Below the pieces are notes generated by a model. That model did no database searches. It was not told where the DNA came from and saw only the letters and a list, made by a program, of their open reading frames with translations. The translations under genes were made by a program, and so were the position numbers. From Strigamia acuminata (taxonomy: Eukaryota; Arthropoda; Chilopoda; Geophilomorpha; Linotaeniidae), in assembly GCA_949358305.1 (NCBI GenBank), contig OX442314.1, forward strand, positions 24,299,060-24,363,059: a DNA stretch of 64,000 nt. The letters are read 5' to 3'. This document shows positions 25,101 to 33,700 of this stretch, piece after piece; position 1 is the first letter of the stretch; the number at the start of each line of letters is the position of its first letter.

Positions 25101-25180
25101 ACTATATAAGCGTGTCGTCGAGAAATTTGTGAATACAAATTCGTAGTACATCGCCACTGCCTGAATAAGGAGGCTGCCAT
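22134..25180 (-). CDS. Oligopeptidase A-like M3 peptidase homologue, catalytic residues lost
   Basis: Homologue of bacterial oligopeptidase A and related eukaryotic organelle/cytosol peptidases (family M3A), closer to these than to mitochondrial intermediate peptidase; LLGFENYAQMSMETKMA is diagnostic. Exons, 5' to 3' on the minus strand: 25180-25098, 25039-24870, 24816-24662, 24599-24531, 24472-24207, 24140-23853, 23790-23650, 23568-23472, 23406-23340, 23282-23193, 23128-23022, 22959-22755, 22688-22613, 22559-22329, 22254-22134. They join in frame to 562 aa (bacterial enzyme about 680). The first 27 residues are basic, without acids, and fit a mitochondrial presequence. The zinc motif HEFGH is QKFGH (351-355), the third ligand Glu is Asp381, and the usual FSHIF...GYYSYLW block reads MESLW...STYTSTW (476-493). 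The protein is therefore probably not a peptidase. Intron 4 uses a GC donor. It could still bind peptides or proteins. Confidence 0.88.
24473..24530 (-). other. GC-AG intron in the M3 peptidase homologue
   Basis: Intron 4 (58 bases) must be removed to join ...YHCIR to ELNADRK. The only junction that keeps the frame is AGG followed by GCAAGT, with acceptor TTTAG. The donor is otherwise consensus, as expected for the rare GC-AG class handled by the major spliceosome. Confidence 0.75.
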
Positions 25181-25252
25181 TTTGCTGCTGTACAAACGAG
25201 AGCTACGTCTAAGCGCAGAGCGATACTTCTATTGAGTATGGCACATGCGCAA
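25166..25252. repeat. 87-bp direct repeat, copy 1 (peptidase homologue 5' end)
   Basis: Covers the first codons and 72 bases upstream of the M3 homologue start codon. It matches 26876-26962 in the same orientation with five mismatches and no gaps (offset 1710). This copy is the one joined to the intact gene. Confidence 0.9.
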
Positions 25253-25727
25253 GGCTACTTGAATACTATAAAGTTGCGCCATCTGGCGAAAAAATAACAA
25301 TTTTGCGCGCATCGATCTGCGCACAACATCAATTTAATTAATTTAATTTAATTTAATTCACACGCATGAAATTAGTCTCAATTTTAATTTATTTTATGTT
25401 AACATAAAATTCGAGTATTAACTCTCTGTATTAAATATCCCGAGCAATCTGATATCACATGCCAGTATATATTTTAGAACTTTTACATACGTTGCTAGTC
25501 CCGTTGACAACGTCACGCTTTTCGACCTATGACGGCAAAGTAACCACATTGCACCCCCTGGCACATGCATATTATAGAAGCAGGTGACAAATACGACCCA
25601 ATCATGGGTCGTATTCAAATGAATATTCGTCTGCTATTCAGATTATTTTCTAATTTTGATATAAATAGGCTGAAAAATGAGCAGATACCGCAGATTCTAT
25701 TACCGAAGCCAAACAGCAATTACCTAG

Positions 25728-25916
25728 ATGGCTGTTTATATTCAAATCGGGAAAAGGATTAAATGCAATTCTTGCAAACAAGATATCAGAGCACTGCAAG
25801 ATGTCGAGCAATATTCATCAGACGGTATTCTCAAGGTTGTGTTACATCCTAACACAGACCTGAATACACAACCTTGTGGAAATTATATTTCGTATGTAGT
25901 AAGTATTTATCATTAA
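25728..25916 (+). other. Small open frame with CxxC
   Basis: ATG at 25728 opens 62 codons (contains IKCNSCKQDI and a later TQPCGN) ending at a stop at 25914. A GTAAGT lies at 25899 and an acceptor TTTTTAAAG at 25971, which would splice to a short tail ending at a TGA after ISNE. No known family. A following ATG (25980) opens only 29 codons. Coding status is doubtful; it could be a decayed gene of an inserted element. Confidence 0.2.
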
Positions 25917-26372
25917 TAGTAATACCGGTAACTTCCAATATATTAATTGTTTTTTTTTTACTTTTTTAAAGATTAGTAATGAATGACAACGAATTTACTC
26001 AGTTACTCGGTACGCGAGAAGTAACTACTGAAGTCGATGATTTAGCAGATGCTCTCGCGATATTCTAAAAGAACTACAATGATGATAACATACCGGTACT
26101 GAATTGATATTAATAGATATATTATTTGAAATTGCAGCGATCCGAATATTTTGGCTGTTAATCTAGGTCCCGATCCTCCCGTAATTGAATTCGTTTGATT
26201 TCATTTTTCTAAATAGAAATTTATAGTGTAGTATTTTTGTTTTAAATTCTAAGTTTAGTTTTGTATCAATTTATTGATTTTTTGTTGTAATTCGAATTGT
26301 GTTTATGTAGCATGTGTGTTTAAAAATACTATTTTAATTAAATGTTAAATGTTTCAATATATAGGCAAAATA

Positions 26373-26627
26373 GATGCCTTTTTAGGCAAAAAAGATGCCT
26401 TTTTAGACAAAAAAGATGCCTTTTTAGGCAAAAAAGATGCCTTTTTAGGCAAAAAAGATGCCTTTTTAGGCAAAAAAGATGCCTTTTTAGGCAAAAAAGA
26501 TGCCTTTTTAGGCAAAAAAGATGCCTTTTTAGGCAAAAAAGATGCCTTTTTAGGCAAAAAAAGATGCCTTTTTAGGCAAAAAAGATGCCTTTTTAGGCAA
26601 AAAAGATGCCTTTTTAGGCAAAAAAGA
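26373..26627. repeat. 21-bp minisatellite, 12 near-perfect units
   Basis: Units GATGCCTTTTTAGGCAAAAAA start at 26373, 26394, 26415 and so on at 21-base steps. One base is inserted before the unit at 26563, and the last unit is partial near 26626. Only isolated substitutions are seen (for example AGAC for AGGC in unit 2), so the array is young. Each unit contains the hairpin TGCCT-TTTT-AGGCA. The length divisible by three leaves three frames open, which explains spurious repetitive ORFs. Confidence 0.95.
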
Positions 26628-26803
26628 TAAATAATTGCTTTTTGAGTTATTCTTTTTTTTGTATAAAATTGTATAAATAGTCATTATTAAATAAAAATTG
26701 TATTTGTATTTAGTGTAACGTATATCAAAATTGGGGGGGAGGTGGTTAGTTTTGTTACGTAATATTCTAGGAGGGTTTATGGATTTGTTACGACCTTGTT
26801 ACA

Positions 26804-26819
26804 GGGGGGGGGGGGGGGG
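26804..26819. repeat. G16 run
   Basis: Sixteen G preceded by other G-rich strings (about 26731-26745 and 26770). Possible quadruplex and likely assembly-sensitive. Confidence 0.85.
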
Positions 26820-26875
26820 AGAGGGTTTAGTCTAAAAATCAAAAAATCAGCGTTACGTAATTTATGGACGGCCCC

Positions 26876-26962
26876 TAAGGAGGCTGTCATTTTGCTGCTG
26901 TACTAACGAGAGCTAGGTCTAAGCGCAGAGCGATACTTCTATTGAGTATGCCATATGCGCAA
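26876..26962. repeat. 87-bp direct repeat, copy 2
   Basis: Second copy of the M3 homologue start region, five mismatches from 25166-25252. Its antisense ATG is kept (codon 2 GCA has become ACA), but no exon continues past the repeat edge, so it is a detached promoter/5' end about 335 bases upstream of the LDHD start codon. Confidence 0.9.
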
Positions 26963-27297
26963 TGTGCGTGATTTCTTGGTATAGACATAGATACGTACTG
27001 CAAAAATGTAAACCCTCTTCGTTTCCTTTCTTTTCTTCTTTTCTTATTAATTCTAAGTATTTAATTTGTTAAAATAAACCGTTTCTAGTTTTATAATTTG
27101 TCATGACGTTTGAAAATATATTTTTCTCACAATTTCTCTTCGGGAAATGTTTAAAGTTTGAGAAATTAAACTTTGCATTGAAAACAAAAGGATTAACGTA
27201 ATATTTTTATACGTAAATAACTTGTACTTTGATCGTATCCTTATCTTATTCGCCTATTTACTGCAAAGTTTAGAAATTCACAGATTTTTATTCAACC

Positions 27298-30200
27298 ATG
27301 CCTCGTTATCTGTGCACAAAATTGAAGAATTTAATGTGCAAACATAACGTAAGACACAAATTAGTATTTACCGTATTTATTTGTTTATTTATTTATTTAA
27401 TTTGTAGTGTCGTTTCTTTAATAATGAAGCTTTCAATGATCTTTCGAGGGTATTGAGTGAAAAGCGTGTTTTAAAAAGCGATGTCGTTCGTTCACATCAT
27501 GCCAATGACGAAGGATACCACACGTAATAAATTGTCAATTTAAGAAAAAAAAAATTAAAATTAAAAAAAATAAATTTATTTCAGACCTTCCTTACCCGAT
27601 GTTGTTGTTTTCCCCGAATCAACCAACGAAGTGAGTCAAATTGCCAAAATTTGCCACGCACATCGAATACCGATCATACCATTTGGTACGGGAACTGGAA
27701 TAGAAGGAGGTGTCAATGCGGTTCAAGTATATACAATTAGTAACACGAATTTTTTTTTGAAAATATTCTATTGATAATATTTTTTTTTATAAAGGGAGGA
27801 GTGTGTGTAGACTTAACCTCCATGTCTAAAATTTATAATGTAAATTTGTTGGATTTTTATGCATCTGTTCAACCCGGAGTTACGAGAACGGCCCTTAATT
27901 CACACCTTCGTGGCTCGGGTACATGGTTTCCTGTAGGTTAGAAATTTAAAAATTTAAACAAATTTGAAAACAACAATTTTAAAAGAATAATTGTTTAAGA
28001 TCCTGGCGCTGACGCGTCTTTGTGCGGAATGGCAGCCACAAGTGCATCGGGTACAAATGCGGTAAAATACGGCACCATGCGAGAGAATGTGGTCAATTTG
28101 GAAGTCGTTCTTCCAGACGGTGCAATTATTCACACTGCGGGTGAAAAACGACAGACTCGGTAAACATTTACTAATAAATTAATTAATTTGAATTTCAATT
28201 TTTAATTGTTGACAGGAAAACTTCAGCTGGCTACAACTTGACCAATTTGTTTGTGGGTTCGGAAGGCACGTTAGGCCTAATTACGGCTGCCACTCTCCGA
28301 CTTCATGCAATTCCACAAGCGGTTGGTTTTTAACAGAAATATGTCAACGATGAATTTTAAAAATTCTATTTGTGGTTAGGTTTTTACTTGTGTTTGCAAT
28401 TTTCCATCCGTCGATCATGCGGTAAACATGACACTCGAGTTGCTACAATTATCATTGGGTGTTGCTCGAATTGGTTTGTATTTAATTTCCAAACCAAAAT
28501 TTATTTTTACTAATCGTTTATTTCTTAAACTTAGAATTATTGGACCCTGTAGCCATAAAAGCATGCAACTCGTACAGCAAAACCGATTATCCATCGGTTC
28601 CGACATTATTTCTGGAGTTTCACGGGTCACAAAGTGAAGTTAAATATCAATTGGAGGCTGTTGGTATAATTTTATTCTTTATCATATTAAATTACCAACT
28701 AATTTTTAATTTTTTTCTATTTAAAAAAAAGAGGAAATTTTAGGGTCTAATGAAGGCAAACTAGTACGCTCGGCCGAATTGCAAGAAGAAAGAAATGCAC
28801 TGTGGAAGGCCAGACATGAATTGTTTTACAGTTGCTTAGCTCTTCGACCAGGAGCTAAAGTATAAAACAAAAACAATTGGCGCATTCATAAAGTCATTCA
28901 GACTAAACAGCATTTCAAATAACATGTTTAAAACTGCTTGCCTCGATCTAACTTGAAAAATGGCAGCTAGGGTTTCGATACCGGGAAACCGGGGTACCGA
29001 TTTCCCGGGAATCCCGGTGAGAAATCACGGTACTGGGAACCGGGAAATTGGAGAAAAACCGGTTCCGTCAAAAATTCGTTGCTGAAACATCATTTTCGTC
29101 GGTCAAACGTTATATTTTGTAACTTTTCAGTGATGAAAACGGCCATTTTTAACGAAAAATAGCTTAAAAAATGGCAATTTTTAACGAAAAATGCCTATTT
29201 TTGACGAAAAACGGCCATTCTTGACGGAAAACGGCCACTTTTGATGGAAAACGGCCATTTTTACCTTAAAAAATGGCTCAAAATTGCTAAAAATGACTAT
29301 TTTTGACAAAAAACGGCCATATTTTGTCATTTTTCGTCGCCTCTCACCTGACCTTTCTTGGTCCCGGGAGTACCGATTTCCCGGGAGTACCGGCCATTTT
29401 GGTACCGGGAACCAGGAATTTTAAAAAGGTGGGAAAACAGAAACCCTAATGGCAGCTGATTTAGACTGTTTTCAGTTGCACGACATTTAAACAACAAAAC
29501 ATGTTTAACTAGCAGTTAAACATGACTTTACCGTATTACCTCACATAAAGCGGCATGCAGCTGGGCATGGGTTTACCAGCTTTTCAAAATTGGGTAAAAA
29601 AATTTATACCGGCATGCCGGTATAAAACGAAACATGCCGGTATAAGTGAAAAAATTTTTTTTTTAGTTTTTTATTTAAAAAAGAATATTGACAATAAGAA
29701 CACATCATTCTCCCACAGTAACCACGTCCATTATTGTAATCACTCGAAGCTTGGATGAATTGTAAACAACTACACCTTATGGTGCTGTTTTTATACGGTT
29801 TGAGACTAAAAACGTCCTTCAGACGTACCTTAAACTGAGCCGTTATTATTGTAATTCGAAATACCCGTGAAAAAAAAATTTGTACTCACTTACACCGGCA
29901 CGCCGTTATAAACGAGGTTTATCGGCATGCCGGTATAACTCGAATTATACCGGCATGCGGCTTAATGTGAGGTAATACGGTATGAATGTGCAGAACGTTT
30001 ACACGGAAGAAATAAACCTTTTTAATGTCTTAACAGGCTATCACTACCGATGTTTGTGTTCCCATTACACAACTTCCTAAAAGTATTACCCACGCTCAAG
30101 AGACAATTGCAAAATCAGGGCTAATAGGTCTGGGAACAAATTTAGCGAGAAAAAATCGTCAAATTATTGAATTGTATTTTTTTAAGGGCCTTGTTTTGGA

Positions 30201-30533
30201 CATGTTGGAGATGGGAATTTCCACACGATTTTGTTGTGCGACATGAATAATAAAGACGAAGTTGCTCTGGCAAAGGACGTATCTAAACAAATAGCAATGT
30301 TTGTTTACGTTAGAACATCAACCCAAACAAAATTTGATTAACTTATTATTGTTTTTAGATATGCTCTGTCGTTGGGTGGAACTTGTACGGGTGAACATGG
30401 TATTGGACAAGGGAAAATGGATTTGCTCGAGATCGAGGTGGGCAGTCAAACCCTGGATGTCATGAAAAAAGTGAAACTGGCTATTGATCCCTTGTTAATC
30501 ATGAACCCCGGTAAAATATTACATATCCAATAA
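27298..30533 (+). CDS. LDHD: D-lactate dehydrogenase, mitochondrial, 12 exons
   Basis: FAD-dependent oxidase-type dehydrogenase of the VAO/GlcD family that converts D-lactate (and other D-2-hydroxyacids) to the 2-keto acid in mitochondria. Exons: 27298-27348, 27408-27523, 27585-27726, 27795-27936, 28000-28159, 28216-28321, 28380-28473, 28535-28663, 28732-28859, 30037-30127, 30187-30298, 30359-30533; all GT-AG, in frame, 481 aa (human about 507). FAD-binding landmarks: [14 protein letters not shown] from 85, [30 protein letters not shown] and [10 protein letters not shown]. Catalytic/metal landmarks in the C-terminal cap: HVGDGNFH (392-399) and [10 protein letters not shown] (431-440). The N-terminal 20 residues are Lys/Arg/Leu-rich without acids, a weak presequence. 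Start context CAACCATG is good. Intron 9 (28860-30036) is almost wholly transposon. The stop codon lies inside an AATAAA. Confidence 0.96.
28968..29448. mobile_element. hAT-type miniature element nested in the outer element
   Basis: Termini TAGGGTTTC and GAAACCCTA are exact inverted repeats, and the flanks carry a perfect 8-bp duplication ATGGCAGC (28960-28967 and 29449-29456). An 8-bp duplication with a YARNG-type terminus is the hallmark of hAT elements. The 481-bp interior has CCCGGG-rich subterminal palindromes and short AACGGCCATTTTTGACG-like repeats, and no open frame long enough for a transposase, so it would need one in trans. Confidence 0.88.
29529..29982. mobile_element. TA-flanked miniature element (CCGTATTACC termini)
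   Basis: Inverted termini CCGTATTACCTCACAT on the left and ATGTGAGGTAATACGG on the right, about 26 bp with a few mismatches, flanked by TA on each side (29529-29530 and 29981-29982). Removing one TA plus the element restores the terminal repeat of the outer element, which proves the TA target duplication. This fits Tc1/mariner-like insertion. Inside are CGGCATGCCGGTATA repeats, including a perfect 24-bp palindrome at 29603-29626. No transposase frame. Confidence 0.85.
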
Positions 30534-30534
30534 A
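30529..30534 (+). terminator. Poly(A) signal overlapping the LDHD stop codon
   Basis: AATAAA includes the TAA stop codon (30531-30533). A second AATAAA lies at 30571-30576. Either would end the transcript before UBE2O, whose start codon is at 30729. Confidence 0.6.
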
Positions 30535-30728
30535 AACAAGAAAATTGTAAAAAAAATTTATCAAAAACTGAATAAAACATATATTTTGATCGGAATAATA
30601 GCATTACTTTTAATGTTTATTTATTTAATGTTTAAATTTTCCGCCATTGTGAATACTGTCGCAGACGTCGATTGCAACGCCCTCCTGTGGCGATTAACTA
30701 CACTTGAATCTAGCGAGTTTTCGAAGTG

Positions 30729-33700
30729 ATGGCGGCGGCATGTAAATATTTCGAAGAGGATGCGGTATATCGAATCAACAAGAAAGGACAGTTGGAATAC
30801 GGACTCATCTTGGAGAATTCCGAGTTTATTTCGAGCGATGAGGAAGATAGTAGCGATTTAAAAAATGACGAGTGGGAACCGATGAAGAAGGGACACGTAC
30901 GCATAGCATGGCATCCGAGGGGCGATGAAGAGGTTCTAGCCGAAAGAAAGGTTTTATTCGTGCCGAGAGCTTGAACCCGAGTTAATTAGCATTATCAAAC
31001 GTCCAGGTATTTTTGGCCGATCGTGCATTGATGCCGGGTGACGTAGTACGACGAGTAATCAAGGGGAAAGACACACAACGCGGCTACTGCAGGACTGTCG
31101 ACGTTAAGGCGAGTGTGCAGGTTGTGGGCACACGACAAGTGATCAGCAGTGTCAACAGTCGTGATTTGGTTCCTCTTGAGGTGAGCAAATAGTACGAGTG
31201 ATTGGGTTTTGCATTTTGGAAGGCTTATTTTAATTATTATTTTGCTTTTTTTTTGTTTTTAATTTTATTTCAGGAATTTGTTGCTGATATTGCAATTTTT
31301 TTGGATTCTTGGGTCGGGATAATCAAAATGGTGAAGTCGAAAGTGAATTTGAGGTGTTCGGATGGATCCAAATGTGTCGTGCCGGATGATGCTGCGTACG
31401 ATTTGGATGATTTGCTGGATAAAAGAGAACGGGTGAGGAATTTAGAATTTTTTTTAAGAAATTAAATGAATTATTTTTTTTAAAATAGGGATCGGAGTTT
31501 CGTAAGTACGATTTCTATCCTGGACAGCAATTGTGGGGCCCCGTACGTAGTTTCGAGGACGCTGAATGGATATATTTAACCGATGAAATGCGCTCGTTGC
31601 TGCAAAAGCATCAAAAAATTATTCGCGTGACCGTCGAATGTGTGAGTTACATTTTTTATTTATTTATTCTGACGTATTAATGATCGATATTATTTTTTTT
31701 TTTTAGTTGAAAGTTCAATCAATTGGCGTTCATTGGCAATGCCGAGCTTACTCGAAAGACTCAAAATTAGGAGCCGAACCGGAACAACCAAAATATCTCG
31801 TACAAGGGGACGATTTAAAGAGGTAAAAAGCTAATAAAATAACATAAAATAAAAAATAAAAAAAAAATCTACATTTTGTTTGTTAGGGTTAAACTATTAA
31901 ATATATTTGAGCCATGTACTTTGCAACTGGGGAACCGTAATTATTACACATTTAAGGAAGACGACCTGTTGCTCACAAAGGAGCAATGGCGTCGTCTCCA
32001 ACGAGATTCAAAAAATAATCAAAAGCCGAACGGTCCGGATGTGTCGAAACCAAAGGAGGAATCGATTAAAAATGCTACACCAGGTTAAATTGAACGAGAA
32101 ATATGAAATATAAATTTAAAAAAATGCATTTTCGAATTGCATACAGAGGACAGTAAGGAAGCGGACTTAAGCAAGAAGAGAGTACCGTGCGTGGAAAACG
32201 GTGGAACGACCGACAACGATTGTGATTTTGAGGACGTGGAAACGGACGATGGAAACACATCGGACTCGACGACCATTTCCAGTCGTTCGTCCACTTCATC
32301 CGCCAGTCAGGGTAAATAAAATTGGATATTTTATTATGCTAAATGATGTTGTTATGAACATTTAGCATTTCGTAAAGGCAAGAAAATGAAGAAAGGACCC
32401 GTTGCGTTGGCAACGAAAATTCTAAATTTGAAGAAAAAGAAGTTGAAACGAGCCCGAAAAAAGGTTCATTTAGCGATAATCCCTGCTAAACCTGGGGATA
32501 AGATTATAGTGGAGACGTTGGTGACTACATCCAAGGCTCAAGTGGTGTGGCAAGTGAGTTAAAGCAGAAATTCGACGGAAAATATTGAGTAAAAAACCAA
32601 AAAAATTGATTTTTTCGTATTTTTTCGTATTTTTTCAGGACAGCTCGATGGAAAACGATGTATCATCCACCGACCTTTATCCTATTCATCATTTGGATGA
32701 GCAAGAATTTTTTCCGGGAGATTTCGTCGTTGATAATAGGGAAAATGTTGATCCTCACGAATACGGTGTTGTGAAACGAGTTGATCATGCAGGCCGCACT
32801 ACACTTGTGCATTGGATGAAGACTTACACTCAAAGCTCGGACCCTCAGTACGAATTGAAAAATCTGTAAAATATTTTTATTTGTTTCATTTATTATTTCT
32901 ATGAATTATTATTTATTCCATCGATTTGGAACCATTTTCGAGAGTTTATTCATTCACTTTTTGTCACTCTTAAAGCCCGATCTTCATGCACGAGCAAGAA
33001 GTGAGCGTCTACGACCTAAAGGATCATCCTGATTTTAAATACAGGCCTGGCTCGGTTGTGATTCGTGTGGCTAACTTCGTGGACGACAGCACCGAATCGA
33101 CAGCCGGACAAGTACTAGACGTTTATCCGAGCGGCATGGTGCAAGTGCATTGGGTGAGCGGCAAAGAGTCGTTTTGCTATCCTCAGGAATTGTATAAAGT
33201 GGGCGAATACGACTCTGACGAAGGCGAACTGTGGGACGACACTGGCGAATCGGACGACAGTTGGGAAACCGAGTCGGAACAATCGGTGATTGCTGAAGAC
33301 GGGTAAAAAAAAAAAAAAAATTAAATTAAATTAAAAATTAATATAAAAAAAATAATTTTTTTAAAATTTTTTAAAAGGAACGAAGCGAGTCAAATTTGTA
33401 CGGGCAGTCGCTCGATTCACACGCAAGTTGACGAAAGCGATTCTTCGTTGAAACCAAAACTAGCGGCCAACATCGAGAAAGCTCGGTCCGCAATGGCACG
33501 ACTGGAGGAGATTTTCACGCAAAATCCCGCGCTACAAACGGGCCCGGTCATGCGTCAACTTCTCGAAGTTTACAAGGACTGCAAGTTCGTTATTTTATTT
33601 TTTTTTAATTTAAATAAAAATAATTTAATTTTTCTCGACATTTTCCAGGTTTCTCGACCGGTTAATGGGAACGGGCTTCTTCCACGAGAGCCACTTTTAC

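Larger units (their letters stand above)
25253..26875. other. Spacer between the 87-bp repeats
   Basis: This 1.6-kb AT-rich segment separates the divergent M3 homologue and LDHD. It holds a perfect 11-bp-stem hairpin (arms 25590-25600 and 25605-25615), a second inverted repeat with 11-base arms CAAGGTTGTGT and its complement (about 25834-25876), a small CxxC open frame, the 21-bp minisatellite and a G16 run. I see no recognisable gene family. It may be an inserted or duplicated block. Confidence 0.6.
28880..29991. mobile_element. Outer miniature transposon in LDHD intron 9
   Basis: Inverted termini: left GCGCATTCATAAAGTCAT from 28880; the right end is ATGACTTTA (29522-29530) continuing, after removal of an inserted element, as TGAATGTGC ending at 29991. 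The body (CTCGATCTAACTTGAAAAATGGC, then TTTAAACAACAAAACATGTTT) matches the copy near 2283-2392, defining a family. Two other elements are inserted in it (28968-29448 and 29531-29980). The outermost base and target duplication are not clear, so the ends are approximate. Confidence 0.75.

Noticed and set aside
22134-25180. Annotation as mitochondrial intermediate peptidase (MIPEP)
   Set aside because: The N-terminal half and the LLGFENYA...TKMA block match oligopeptidase A better than MIPEP, and the MIPEP-specific FHEMGHAMHS region is not present.
26373-26627. CRISPR-like array
   Set aside because: Direct tandem repeats without unique spacers in a spliceosomal-intron genome.
26342-26630. Repetitive protein frames (KKDAFLG and similar) across the 21-bp array
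   Set aside because: Unit length is a multiple of three, so frames stay open on both strands without selection; no signal outside the array.
30951-30974. UBE2O first exon reading through to a stop at 30972
   Set aside because: The donor after AGAAAG at 30951 and the acceptor at 31006 restore the long conserved frame; the read-through is only intron sequence.
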